A DNA stretch of 64,000 nt, from positions 79,614,905-79,678,904 of the forward strand of contig JAPFBE010000002.1 of assembly GCA_034336665.1 (NCBI GenBank). The letters run 5' to 3'. Origin of the DNA: Luscinia megarhynchos. Lineage: Eukaryota > Chordata > Aves > Passeriformes > Turdidae. Each line of letters starts with the position of its first letter. The first letter of the stretch is position 1. Positions 22,008-36,000 of this stretch are shown here, one piece after another. A program made the translations under genes and the position numbers. The notes beneath the pieces were generated by a model. It had not been told where the DNA came from. It did no database searches and saw nothing but the letters and a program-made list of their open reading frames with translations.

Positions 22008-24814
22008 TAAATGAACTGCTACTTTCTTTTTATGCCACTGAGAAAACTTTGAAGCTGACGTGTAAAATTTTGTGCAAAAATGACACTTTCAATGGATCAT
22101 AGGCAATGTATGTGGACTGAACATTCAGGAAAGTCTTAAAACTGATTTCACTGAGGTTCTTTGTGACTCAAGTTATAATATCTGGAATACTTCAGCTTCA
22201 GCTTTGTGTGTGTGATTATGCAGTATTTTGCTTATTCTAAATTTTCTATGCATTTTGCTTTTTACAGAGATATTATGTCAGTGATACAGCTGCAGAGAAT
22301 TCATATTATTGCTGGCACTTAAAAGCAAATTTCTCAGTTCTTTTATACTTCGTCATTTTTTATTTTGCTTTTAATTTCTGTCACTAGGACAGAAAGGTAT
22401 CACAAATTTTAATATGAGACACAATGCAGAGGCTAATGATTGTTCAAAAGCAGATGACAAAATATTCATAGCTTTTAATAGAGGATCATGCTGATCTTTC
22501 CATGGCTATTATCAATCTTTAGTTCATCAGGAAGATGAGTTTAACAAGAGGAATTGCTAGAGCATGAGTCTTGAGACCATGGAAACCATGCATAGAAGAT
22601 ATTTTAAGCCTTTATAATGTAGCCTGAACCTTTAGCATGAAATTAGTTGTGAATTCCTATATTCCTTTTTCTCAAGGTAAACAGGATGCAGCTGTATTGG
22701 GAATTCAGCTTAGCTTTGGTATTGCTGTCCCTCCAAGCAGGACTGCCCCTGGCTATGTAACAAGTCTATTGGAAGGAAAAATACAAGCAGTAGAAGAAAT
22801 GACTTAAAATTTCGGTCTTCTTAGATCTTTCTAAAACAATGGAAGTGTTGGGGTGGTTAATGCACAAATTCCTGTAGTTTGTTAAACAGCTGAACTTAAG
22901 TTTCAGCATGTGCAGTTGTTGGAACTCTTTTCTTTCCTCTCATAATCAGTAGTGTCTTTATAGGTATGAGAGGATAATAAATGAAATAATTCAGTAATAC
23001 CACATGTATTAAACCACAGCCTAAGTTATGAAAAATGTAACTAAGATCAACATTTATCAACAGGAACTAACTTTTTAATATGAAGAGGGGATTCATTTCC
23101 AAGTTGTTAGAAGGAAATGGATAGAAGGAATGATAGAAGGAAGTACAGACCTTTACTTTCAATACAGCAAAATCTAATTTCAGGTGTTCCATGCAGTGTG
23201 TTTGCTAGAATTCATAGGAGGAATTGGAGAGGATGTGCATAGCCTTCCCTGTTGAGCAAAATTCCAGCAGTGCTTGCTGGCCTCAGTAGAGGCTGCCCCC
23301 CCAGAGACCCTCTGCTTAGGGGGCTGTCTGTCCCCTGTGTGTTTGGTAACACTGGGTGTGCTATATTCCCAGAGCTATGTAAGCTTGAATTTATGGAGTG
23401 AGCACCAGAAGCATTTATTGGGAATGCTGTGCAAGAGGTGTGTGACACAGCTGCTCCTGACACCACATCTTCATATGATGAGCAAACAGTGACCCAGCTG
23501 TGGGAGCTCAGCCACCCGCCGAGCCCGTGGGGTCCTGTGGGATGTGTGGCCACTGCAGGCTGCACCTACAGGAAGGAGAACTGAGGATTGCTGGCCAGAG
23601 CCCAAGTGTTTGGTTGACCTCTCTCTATACCAAGAATGTGGGATTGCCATAGGGAATCTTTATGCTCATCCCCTGGATGCAGAGGTCCTTTGCCTCCATG
23701 CTCCCACAGAATTAGAAGGAGAGTTTTCATGCTTGGAGACCATCTGGAGGTGTGTACTTTTTTTTGTTCTCCAAATGCTCAAAGTTCAGGAAGAGCTTGT
23801 GATCTCAAGATCTTTTTTGCTTCCCAAACTGCAGTACTTGTATATCTTTTAGACTTGGATTTGCAATAGATTTGTAATATACAACATTGTCATCACACTG
23901 TGAAATCACTGAAGTCTAATACTTTTCATGTTTCATATCTCTGTATTTCAGAGCTGTGTCTAAACAAGCAGGAACAGTAATGGCTGTCAGCAGAGTGCTT
24001 GACAGTATCTTCAAAGCAGAAGAGCTGAGTAAACATTTGCTGTGTGTGCTCTATTAGGTGTCAACAAAAATTTTATTCCTCCCTGCCTCATCTGTGAAGT
24101 GATGGAGGGGGAGAATATTACTGCTCTGTGATTCTGCAACAGTGAGACTGACTGCTGCAATACTACTAGGTTGGTTTGAGGCATAAGATTATATGAAACA
24201 TCAGAATTGGCAAACTTCAGGGAAATCACAAATGTAGCAACATTGTTTATTGCACAGTGTTTATTCACACAGTAGTGAGTGATCCTTTAAAAGAGAAGTG
24301 TAAGTGGCTTATAGTATTTGCAGAAACATTCTGCTGATAAGCTAAAGCTTTTACCTAATTGTAATAGACTGACAGAAGTGAAACTAATACCTGGGGGTTT
24401 TTTTAACTTACCACTTTTAGATTCCTCTATGGAAAAAAACCCAATCACTTTAGTTTAAAATAACTGGAAAGAGTTCCCAGGAGTCCTTTGATTTGCACTG
24501 GCTTAAAATATGAAGAAACAAGATTGAAGCTCCAGATAAGCATTGGTCAACTCGGTAGGAATTTCTTGAAAAACATTTACAAATGTGGGCAGATGGTGTT
24601 GGGGTGTTCTGCAGTTTAACAGAGAAAGCAGTTATATTAGACATTTTCTTTTTCTGAAAGTTATCCTGATTTTGACAAAAATCCTCCTGTTGCCATTAAT
24701 CTCAAATATTCTAACAAGCTCTAACTTTACTACCATGTTGTAAAAGTTTCCTTTCTGGCCACTTTTTTTTCCCTTTGAATAAGCTCAGTCTAGTGGTTTT
24801 AACTTAAGACAATA
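22008..24814. other. Intergenic, no recognised gene
   Basis: Unique AT-rich sequence. A degenerate GATAGAAGGAA-type tandem lies at 23109-23144. The overlapping frames at 23.2-23.9 kb occur on both strands and match nothing I know. A short 'cctcatctgtgaagtg' phrase near 24085 is MIR-like but too brief to call. Confidence 0.45.
23109..23144. repeat. Short degenerate GATAGAAGGAA tandem repeat
   Basis: Three imperfect copies of a 12-13 base unit built on AGAAGGAA. Confidence 0.5.
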
Positions 24815-24892
24815 AACCAGGAACTCCCAAGTTCTAATTCTGCAGTGGTAACCATCTTGCTGGGTGGTCTTGGCACACCCTAAAGGTATGCC
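24815..24892 (+). mobile_element. MIR-like SINE fragment
   Basis: 'accaggaactcccaagttct' then 'aattctgcagtggtaacc' and 'gctgggtggtcttggcac' follow the MIR order (caggagacctgggttct, aattccagctctgcc, gctgtgtgaccttggg). It is diverged and fragmentary. Confidence 0.45.
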
Positions 24893-27800
24893 TTCTGTGT
24901 GGACTTAATTTTTAAGGACTAAAAAAACCCCAAATGCATCTATTTCCTAGCCTGGATGCAGCCAGAAGTGTGGGCCACAGTTTTTTTCTAATGAGATGTC
25001 TTTTAGTTTCACTCACAGCTGCAAACAGCTGAGATTTGGGCATTTTCTAATTTGTGTTCCATAAGTGAATTAACCTTTCTGATGAATAACACTCCAGCTT
25101 AGCTGAAATATGAATACAGTTGTGGTCCATCTTCACTGTGGCTGATTCACAATTTGGAGTGGAAAAGACATCAAAATTTGGTGGATTTTTGACCACAAGA
25201 CCAATGAAACCTTAGAGTTGTGGGGAATTTTCTGTTCGTTAATAATGAACTCTCTGCACATGAAATTGTTCTTTCCCCTCAAAGTTCTGTGAAGAGACTT
25301 CTAGAAAATAACATAAAGGGGAAAAACTAGAAAAGGTTAGCACAAAAACTGTCCTGTATGGTAATATCATGAGCCTGAAGACAGGAATATATTCCAAACT
25401 TGTGGAAGTGTTGAGTTTGTTGGATTTTTTTCTCCAAGGGCAAGAGCTAATAGAAGTGCAAAGTTATTTTAATAAAGTGTCTAATCTATCCTTAATTCAA
25501 ATTCACTTTCTTATGGCTATGGGAAATATGCCCTACTGGAGTCAATTCAGACAAAATTCAACAGGAAAAGTCCCACCCCTCTTCATTATCTGGAACAGAA
25601 ATCTACACAAATCTCACCAATTCTTCTTCTGTAGCTGATGCTTACTGAGCCTTTAGTACAAGTAATTTGGAGTCATCCCTCATGAAACAGTTGGAAGCTA
25701 GTGAAATGTCAGAGAATTTCCCTCCCTGTTCAGTTTTATTACAAATTCATGTGCTATCTCTCAATTTTGCTTAGTGGATACAATTAATGACACTGAAGGC
25801 CTCTCAGAGTATAAATTAGGGTTTAAATCTGAAGTAATGCCAGTGGCTCAAAGAAGACAGTTTACTGATAACTCAGTCTTCAAACTGCACAAAATATCAA
25901 TTATTCACTTTCTCACCTCTCAACTCTGTCTCTAGATTTGATACATGGTTTAAATGGCATCTCTTTGGTAAAGGAAATTGCAACAGAAATTAGTTGTACA
26001 AAACAGTTCTTCTTTGCACTTTAAGTGAAAGCACCTTGAAAACAAAACTGTCTTTTAAATACCTATTGCCCCCAAGTATTTTTTTCCAAATACCTTTTTT
26101 AAAAATCAGTTTCAGTTTCTGTCCCTAGTAACATACATATTCACAATCCACACAGCTAAAATAAATCAGAGCAGGGAGGACTCACTCTTTGCAGGCACTA
26201 GTGTTATCAAAAATAGTGATTTAAAAAGTCAAAACAGCAATTGTATACAATAAGTCTGAGATGCTGCTGTTCCAGGAATGAAAAATAAATTCTTATCCTG
26301 TATTTAGAATGGAATAAAATGAAACATCTCTAGGGAAATGGGATGCATAGGATAAAATAGCAAGAAGTGCAAATGGGAGGATGAGAAATTCTTACTATGC
26401 CCAAGGAAAGTAATGTAGTGCCAAGTATCCGAATCTCTTAAATATTCTGGTAGCTGGAAAAAAGAAATGAAAAGCTGAAGATAAAAATGCCTGTATTCAG
26501 TACATCTATATAAAAATACAAAATTCATAATCCAGGAAACCCTGCAGTTGTCTGAGATGTTGTTACAGGACCAAGAGGTCAGCCATGCTGATGGCAGGCT
26601 TAGAAGTTTAAAGCAGCTTTAAGAAAACCTGAGCCAGCTGGATGGAAGAAATGTATAACTTACAGGTTCATTATCTTTCAGCGCCCAAGAAAGTGAAAAC
26701 TGGCTGATCTCAGTGCACTTACATTAGAATTTTGGTTCAAGAGAAATTTGGAACAAGATACAAGAGGATTGTTGGGTGAAGCTGTGGTTGGAAACTGCAA
26801 TAAGTATCACTGCTGTAGCAGGGCTTTTCACCTTTTTCCTTTTGCTGAGGATTGTTTCATGAAGTCAATGCTGTCTTTGTCTTTCATCAAGGTTTACTTT
26901 AAAGTTTGAAACTGATGGTCATCCCATTATTTCCCCTGAGCAAGTTTTCTTTGCAATGAATCTTCTCTACAAACTTCTTTGGAGCCTGTAGCTTGCTGGT
27001 GTGATAACACTGACAATGTGTTTGCACAAATTTCATGCCCAAAAAACTTGCCCTTGAATATGTCTCCTAGGAGAAAATGATGCTGAAACAACCATTGATT
27101 GTTGATTATTTGTATTACATACAAGGATTCCTAACTGAAGAAATAAAAAAAGAAAACCCAACTGGTTTGATGCTTCTGCAGCCTCTGTGGAAGCTCAGCA
27201 GCAGCCTGGGAATAGCAGGTGGAAGGAAAACTGCTGCATGGAGAGTGTGGGCAAGGCTTGTCAGTCAATTGCTGTGCTGTGCTATTTGCCTTTGGTATGT
27301 CACTACTAATCCAGCATCCCAACATCACATTCAGAGAAGCCTTCCAAAAACCAAAGGGCATTCATGTTTTACCTCCCTTTATAAAGGATGTTCTGAAATG
27401 CCCAAACTTGCCTTTCTTCCCCACAAATGGCTTTATGTGTGTAACATTGCTGTCTGATGCTATAGGTCACTATCTAATACATTAATATAAACAACAGGAA
27501 TAGAATCTCACCAAAAACTGTTTTTACACTTTAATCTTTAGAAGAAAATGATTGCACATTTTTGTGCATGATTGAAGCAAAGGTTCTGCACAGATAAAGT
27601 GAGACATTTCCTGGCAAAGGAAGGTGTGGTTCTATGAGATAAAAGGAAGGTGTTTGTTTTCTCACTACTGAATTTGCCTGAAGATATGTCTTATAACAAA
27701 TTTCCCCTTAATGTTGTGAGGATCCATAAATTCATGTCAATTTAAATAGCCAGCCAGTCTGCATTTTAAATAATGGTTTAGTTAATAAATAGAAAAGATC

Positions 27801-30800
27801 TCAGAGAGCTCTGATGTATCAAGTCCTCTGAAAGTCTCTTAATGGCAGTTAATGAAAAGAACTTCTAAATCAACACATGAGTTTCCTGGAAGCCAATGGA
27901 AAGTCATTAAATCAGAAGTACTCTAATGCAAACTCGCATCCCTGAAAGTGTTCAAGCACTCACATCGTGATCACTTTGTGTCTGAGGAAAAAGATGATCA
28001 AAACTTCTGTGAAGAAAATCAATGTGTTATAACACACTAATTTCTTCAAAACCAGAGTTTTCACAAGAAATTGAAAATCATTCCCTCAAAGTAACTATAT
28101 TATTGGCACCCCTTCACAAAAAGCTGTATTTTGTCCCTAACTGGCTGCAGAGGGAAAGATTGTTTCATTTGGTCTTGAGAAAAGCCCACTACTATCTTTC
28201 CTTTGTAATATGTGAAATGAAAGGACTGTGCCTGGCACAAAGACAAGCACTCCTGTGAATGCACTGCAGATTGTTTTTCTTTGTATTGTTAAAAGTCTTT
28301 ATTTCCAGCCTGTCTCCATTTCCTAGACCTGACTACCAAAGCTCAACAAGACCTCAAACCAAACGAGTATTTAACACAACAACAACAAAGAAAATACAAC
28401 TGTATTGTAAGGCTTCAAAATAGTTTTTTTTCCTCTTTCAAACAGCTATTTATTTACCTTTGAACTCAGGAAACCTCTAAGGTTGAAGCTGTTTGTATCA
28501 AGAGCCTCCTCTCCATCCCCATCTTACAGAAAAGCTGTCTGAATGTTTGATATAAACCACAACAGATTTATGCAGCTTTGTGGTGCTTTGTTCTGGTGCA
28601 CCTGGCAAGGCTCTTGAAGTTTCCTTTTCCAGGGGGTTATGCGTGTTTTTCTCCAGCACCTTGATTCCTTTGGATTTGGATGGTGACAGCATCCCTTTAT
28701 CCTGTGTCTTTGGATAGGAAATTAAATATGACAAATTTTTAAAAAGCAGAGAAGAATCTGTCCTTTGAGATTTAGACAAGTGTGCTGTTTCTCTTGGCTT
28801 CATGAGGAAGATATGTTAGTACAACCATAAAGTCTCTCAGTGTCTGTAGGCTGTTGCTACATGTGTACCTGGTCTCCTGTAAAGGCATTGGAGGTTAGAA
28901 AACCTGGAAATGAAATAGATGTTAAGGCACAACTTCAGTTACACTCAATATGGTTTCATGTTTTATTGAGGAGACCCTATAATGTATTTTATAGAATACA
29001 TAAACCTGGAAATGTAATAAATTCAGATATAGATCTTAAATGCACACAGGTCGATGGCTCCACTCATGACAAAATTCAAATTCACTCCCTATTAAATCTT
29101 CTAAACACAGGATCTTGCATGAACAGAGTGCAACACTCAAAGCCACACTGACTTGCAGAAAGGGGTATAAAGTTATACTAACTTCTCTGAAATTGAAACC
29201 TAACAGAATTAGATTAGCTTACATCAATGGAAACAGTGTTTGCCCAAGATTTTTTCACTTATTTGCACTGCAAATTTTAAGTTAGTGTGAGATTTTCTAT
29301 TCCTGATAAGCCCCCTAAGGTTCCCTTCTGCTATTGTGCTCATGATCTGTAGCACTGGCTGTCCATTTGTGGGCAGGTGTGCTCATGTTTGATAGCAAAC
29401 CCTGTCTGACAAGGGTGGAACAACATGCCCACGGCCTGGGTAGTTTCTGAAACAAGAAGAACTGATTCCAGCATTAATTCTCTGAGGGGATCATTTCCAA
29501 GTGTTTTGTGCAGGCATCCAGGACCTCAACAGCATCCAAGTGACCTGTTGGATGGTACAGCTATGGTGAAGCAGGAGCTTGGCATTTGCACTCTCCTACT
29601 TGATTGCTGGAAGTGGAAACTCTCCAAGAGCCCACAGAAAGTGAGCAGATGTTGTTTGCACTGAGGGCAGACTGCTGTAAGGCACAAGGGCTGCTGAATA
29701 GGAATTTTTTGTGCTTCTGGCCAGGGAAGTTGTCTTTCAGGAGGAAATCTGCTGCTGCTGCTGCTGCGGCTCTGCACGAGGGTGTAGCGACAGCAGTGGG
29801 TCCTTCCCCTAGTCCTGAGATAACCTGTGCCAACACTGTGACAGATCAGCTGTGAAGTGACAGTGTGAAGTGCACTCATGTGAGAGAATACCCAAATCTA
29901 CTCTTTCATAGTCTGGAAACTATTCCTTGGCACCATTTCCTCTCCAGCTCGGGTAGAGGACTCTGCCCTGTACAATTTTGTACACAGAGAGGTGGAAGTG
30001 AGTAGAAACACATACTTCAGGTCAATCTTTGTTTACTGTTTTGGTTTTTTAATAGGAAAGCAGTTACACATGATCTTCAAGGACAACTCTTATGATTTTT
30101 AAAGAAATAAAGCTTATTTGCTGCTGGGTGTGAAAATATTTCACAGGTCACACCAGGGTGGGAGAAGGGGTGGTTACTGAGGACCATGCAAAGAGAAACC
30201 TATTTAATTCTGTTAAACCAGTGTTAACAAAATGTATATTAAAGTACTCTGTATTTGTAAGATGATGTAATATGTGGGGGTTTTATATCAAAAATATTAA
30301 ATGGAAAACACAGATTTTGCTTGCAAATGAATATTACAAAGAATATGTTTTTGATCCTATGAGAAAAGTCATTAGATGTATAAAGGATATGTCTGAAGGC
30401 ACATTCCTGACTTACAGTTACTTAAGAGGAGTTGTGAAGTCTAAAAAAATCATATCACACAGTCTGAGAAATTACTAATTGCTTTTAAATTAAAGCCGAG
30501 CTCCAATGGTTTGTTAGCAAATAAAAAGTAAGGTTATGCTCCTTTTAACATATAGGATGAAGTTGAAAGTATGTAGCAGGTGTTATGATTAAACTAGCAG
30601 ACATTTTTCCATGTGTAAAAGGCAGTGTACCAGGCAGACAGAGTAGTTCTTGGAAGAAGCAAACTGGTGGGGACAAGTGAAAGGGAGTCTAAACAGGGAG
30701 ACAGAGCTGAGTTTATTTATCTGGTTCATTTAGTCCTCCCTGTTTTCAGGTAAATAGAGCTGTGCTTTAAGAGCCTTTCTGTCATTCCCCATGTGAGCAG

Positions 30801-31730
30801 GAACAAGCTACAGAGCATGGCAGGAGCCCTCAGCAGCAGTCCTGTTCAGCTGACCAGCACCATGTTTGGATGCTTCTTCACATACAAATGAGAAGTGCCT
30901 TTCTACCTCCAGTTTGGCTTTTTCTCATATCAAAATTATCAAGGGACATAAAAGCATCAGCTCAAAGGACAGTCACTTCCAGTGAAAAAAAACAGGCTGC
31001 AAATGACAACTGATCACAGTGTTTAATGAAAAAACTCCTCAATTTTTTTCTTCTTGTTGTTCTGGGTGATAGATGCTGCAAAAATTGCAGAATTTCTTTC
31101 AGTTTCTTTTACAGCACTTCAGAAAAAGAACAGAGCAGACCCCTCCAGGCAGCTTCACTGCCCTTCACCGAGAGAGGCCTGTATCTCCCAGCATCATCTC
31201 AGAATTATTGCATTGACAACTATCAATACAATTCTTAAGCAAAGAGGCTTTCCTTAATCTCCCAGAATCCAGGTCTTTTCAAAATGCACGTCAGTTTTTG
31301 GAGAGCCTACACATTTGAAAACAATCTTGAGGTTTTAATTAATTCAAGAAGTGGAACTGCAGAACTGAACTGAATGTACTGCAGATCTGAATATATGCAG
31401 AACTTTGCTTGGCCTGTGTAGCAGTTGGAAATACAGGCAGATCCTCTTGGAGATGTATCAAAATACAGGCACCCATATCTGGGCAGCAACTGCCAAATGA
31501 ATGCCATATTCTTCAAGGGAGGAACAAGCAGTATGAATTATAATTAAGTAAATGGACCCACGTGCGTTAATAATGCCAAATGTTGAAATTAGCTGAAATC
31601 TGGGGTACAGAGTGAATATTCTTTTGGTTGACTGGCTATGGCTTATTCCACAGTCAGGAATGCCAAGCAACTGGCCTGGTAAAGGTTTTTGTCCCCACTT
31701 ACCCTGTCCAGCTTCTGACAGCATTGTCTT
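24893..31730. other. Intergenic, no recognised gene or repeat
   Basis: About 6.8 kb of unique sequence. The frames of 60-126 codons scattered here (for example 27077-27457 and 28840-29151 on +, 29526-29879 on -) have counterparts overlapping on the other strand or no resemblance to any family I know. A CTG/GCTGCTGCTG run at about 29749-29766 is too short to call a microsatellite. Confidence 0.45.
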
Positions 31731-31751
31731 GTTTGTTTGTTTGTTTGTTTT
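31731..31751. repeat. (GTTT)5 microsatellite
   Basis: Five uninterrupted GTTT units. The Lys/Thr/Asn repeat in the minus-strand frame 31458-31766 is its translation. Confidence 0.85.
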
Positions 31752-33011
31752 CCACAGCTCTAACATATTAATTCCCTTAGGGAGGTATTAAAAATATTGG
31801 CAGAATTAACCCAGTCATGTCTTTTCATAACACTCCTACCAAAATACACTGAAAGTTTAAGTAATTAGAAACAATAAACTTTCATTCTTTCATCTCCTTC
31901 CCACAGCTGCACTCAAAATTAGAGTAGAACTGCAGGTCCTAATTATTGTAATGAGCTGTAATTCAGGGAGAAACCTGTGAGTCACCAGTAACTCTCTTCC
32001 CTGGTACAGCAAGTCTGTGCAAATATGTGCATGTAAATGCCATGCAGGAAACCCAGAACTATCAATATTAAAGTTGTGAAAGCAAGAAAACACAAATTAT
32101 CATCCTGGGCCTGTGCTTTGTGTGCTTGGTCTCTCAGGTGACCCCCAACTCAAACAGGAGCTGCATGCACAATTGGCCAAACCTGTAAGTGAGCAGATCT
32201 GATACTCCCAAATTTACACCTGACCTCCAGAGCCAGCCTGGCTTTGTCACATGGACAAACATTTCATTAACTTCAGTGGGACCTTACCCTAACCTTCACA
32301 TCAGGCTTTGTGCTTTAGAGCTGAAACTATAGTTAAAAATCCGCTTGCTGTTTCTTGTTGGGATTTTTAATTATTTCTTTTAACTAACGCACAAGAAATA
32401 CTGAAGACTAGAAACCTAAAATGCCATTGATATAAACACTTTTTTGGAAATGAGTGAAAATAAATTGCAGTGCTAGCTTCACACTGTGTTCTTCCTGACT
32501 TGCACAGTACATGCCTATAAAGAGAAATTGCTGTGGAATGACTTTCTGCCAAAATAACTCTATTTTCATGCATTGTAGAGGTTCATCATCTCCTCTTCCT
32601 GGGCTGTGTTACTTTCCACCCATATAAATCCTTTTCAAGTTGTAATTTCAGCAGGATTCAGTTCTAGTTTCATTTGTCAAGATACTCCCTTTTTTGAAAC
32701 GATCTGTTAGTGAAATATCCCTACAAGATGATGTAAAATTAATTAATCTGATATCAGCTCATATTCTAATGTGTAGATAGCTAAGTTCAAAGCTGCATTC
32801 TGTGTAACATAAATATCCATAAATGGATGTAAGAATGCAGTTTGATTACATACCAGTTCAAATAGCAAAGATGTTACAACTGGACCCTGTAGAAAGTTTT
32901 CTGCATGAATCATTTTCTTTTTTTCCCCAAAGAAGGATTTGTGAAGAGAATTCATTTTCTTCTAATGTTTGGAATGGAAAGGGAATGCCCAAACCCAAGC
33001 ATCTATGTATT
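31752..33011. other. Intergenic, possible old-repeat remnant
   Basis: Around 32266-32285 the phrase 'attaacttcagtgggacc' resembles a motif common in old amniote repeats ('attgacttcaatggga'). The neighbourhood (32110-32330) may be such a remnant, but I cannot name it. Otherwise nothing recognised. Confidence 0.3.
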
Positions 33012-33065
33012 TCCATATTTGACACTTTTTTTTCATATCTGACACTATTTCCAATTTGACACTTA
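33012..33065. repeat. Degenerate ~20-bp tandem repeat
   Basis: Three spaced copies of a unit ending TTTGACACT or TCTGACACT start their GACACT at 33021, 33041 and 33058. The first two are 20 bases apart and the third has lost 3. Confidence 0.6.
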
Positions 33066-36000
33066 ACTGGGGTTTATTCTTTCCTTTTGTCCCCCCAGTC
33101 TTTCTTCTGACACTGAATATGACAACATAAATCTTTGGTCTGTGAGTTTCTGCTTCCTTTTATTCCCCTCACCAACTTTTCAAACAATGAGGAAGTAGAG
33201 GAGAAAGTTGAAAGGTAAAACTCCGTGTCATTATCTATGCTAATGCGTTCAGGAGACAACTCACAAATTCCTTTTCAGGCCATTTTTTTAAAATATATAT
33301 TGGTGTGTGGGATTTTCTTTTGCAGATATTACATTTCTTTGAATTTTTCCATGATATGTTTTTCCTTTATTCAGCTCACCCTTTTGACAGTGTCTTGAAA
33401 TATTGAAAAATAGCCTAGTATTAAATTAGGTTACGGTAAAATTACAAATATAATGGGAGTATATTACCAGTACATGTAGCATTGCAGCAAATATCTGAAT
33501 TTTAAACTATATTTCAATCAAATTTATAGTTGTGATGTGAGTTACTCCTCATGGGCTATACTTTTTCCTGTTTGTCATCATGTGCTGTTTGTTTGCAGCC
33601 TGTAATTACCAGTGTTCAGCTGAGGGATGGGTCTGAGCACAGAGCAACTGGAGCTCATGGCTGGTTCTCCAATGCCTGAGGAGCTGAGAACTTCAAGCTA
33701 TTCCTGTTAACTTTGCTCAGTATCCAGTTCACTTTCTATTTTGACTGGGTGAAAAATATCCCAAACACTGTCAAAACCCTCTGCCCAGCCTCTCCTCCTC
33801 CCTCTCCCTTGGACTCCTGGTCTGGGCAGGCACTGGGGGAGAGACTGCACCCACCTGAACTGTCCTGGGACTCAAACACCATCAGGTCATACCAAGACCA
33901 TGCTGGCACAAGCTAATTCCTTGATTTTTACAAGAATCTGTGCCCTTTCTGCACAGCATGGTGTGTTTCCATAGATCTCCACTGCAGCTTACACATTTCT
34001 GTATATCTGGTATATTTCTGGTACAAGGGGGTTTATTATCCTTTTCAGTTTAACTCAAGAAAACAGCCCACTTGAAAGGCTGTCCAAATTCCTTAAGAAA
34101 CACCAGTGGATCAAATCAAAAGCCAGAGTGTTGATTTATCCTAAAGGTGAAACAGGAAAGAGACACAAGCTGCCTTCCCATGCTCTGCAAAGATGCTAGG
34201 CACAAGCTCTGCCTCAGAAGGGCTTGTCTCACTACCACTGCCACCAGCAAAGGCAAAGCTTTCAGCTGCAGCTGCTCTGGGAAATGGATGCCTTGTATCC
34301 AAGTTCTGTAAAACTAAGGAATAAATTTATGAGCAGGGATTGTGCCTAGACCATCCAGCATGCGGTGTCCACACTGCCCCTTCTGGGTACCACCACACCC
34401 CCAGCCTCCCCAAAAATCCCTTCTCCTTAGTGCTCTCCTTCCCAAGCCTATCTTGGCACATGGAGTGGAAGCAGGACCTCAGCAGCACTCCCCTCCCTCT
34501 GGACCTTAAAGGCACTTTTAGTGCAGTCTCAGGTGACAGCCTCCCCTCTCACATCAGGTTTGCCCAGATGTCTGCACTGTACAAAACAATGTCACACCTC
34601 AAGCCTTCAGTTCCCATTGACTGACCAAAGATGCTGCTGAGGTTTCAGCTCTCACCCCTCTCCAGCAGGCAGCAGGCCAAGAGGAGATGGGAGATGTCTC
34701 TCTCTCCTTGGATGTTGGCTCCAGCAGTGCTGAATCACCAGAGGTCTGGAAAAGGAGACCTGTAGAGCAAGGACATGTCACTTGTCCAAAACCTACTGCC
34801 ACCCACAGAAGCCATTCTGTCCACCAGAGAAGATCAAATACGGATTTTTGAGATGAGATCACCTTTCTGAGCATGCACTGAAGACCAGGCTAACTCATGC
34901 TTGGTTTTGAGATGAGACAGCTCTTTTTTCTGGAGTTTATCAGTGTTTGAGTTCATCAGAAGAATGGGAAGGGAAGGTTGATCTATCTCAGCAGGAGTCA
35001 GAGATGCCAGAAGGATGGTCCATATGCAAACCCAGCTGCTGTTGAGACATGTCTGCATTCTGTCTTCTGTTTAATCACAATAAAGACTAGGGGTTGGTGG
35101 CAGCCTTGCAGAGCTGGCCATCTCCTACCCTTTGTGGTGCAGGCATAACTCCATGGAGGTACTCACACCTTGCTTTTGTGGAGAAAGCATCACCTGGGCT
35201 CCTGTGTCGTGGTGGAGGGGCACTTTTCTTGCAGGCAGTAGACAAAGGGGAGGTCGAAAAGGCAGAGTCTGTGACACCCTCAGGAGCACGGTGATGACAA
35301 TGTGGTTTGGCCCTGGGGGCACTGCAGAGACACCCAGAGCACAGCCACAGCAAAGCCGGGCCAGGGGGCAGGGCGTGGCTTTGGGGTTGGGGGGTGAGCG
35401 ATTGAAAGGATGGGTGGGACACATCATGGGCTGGAGAGAAACTGTACAAGTGAGAAACAAGAGCCCTCTGTTTTCTTAGGACTGTTACAAGTTCTGCAGA
35501 GAGTGGGCTCCTTTGAAAGGCATCTTGCACTGAAATGCTGATGAAGTATTTTGGAAGCAAGCTAAGCCAAAAATACTGGGAACTAGGAAATCCTTATTGG
35601 CAGATTCAGTGTTATTTAACTGTCTACTTTAGCCCCCAGGTGTCTCATATTTTCTTGACATATTTGATGGGGAAATATGGATGAGGCACTGGAGATAGGC
35701 GTGGATGCAGGTGGGGAGCTCAGCCAGGGGGCCAGCAGATCTGTGTTCACTTTGCTCCATCCTCTCCTGTGCAGCCCCTGCTTCCTCCACTGGAGATGCC
35801 TCAAAGCAGAGCTATGAGGCTCAAGTCTTTACTACTGTTAGAAAACCACACAGTATTTATTTCATGTCTGTGGGATGCCAGGGACCTTCACTGTTCTGTG
35901 AACAATACAAACGGTGGCTGAATTGGGCTGCCTGAAAGGTGGGTTGGTCATTTACACCAGAGTGACTACAAGGGATTTACACCTTTGAGATGAATTGAGG

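Noticed and set aside
29526..29879. Overlapping Ala/Ser-rich frames around a CTG run
   Set aside because: They occur in several frames on both strands over a short GCTGCTGCTG run. Composition explains them.
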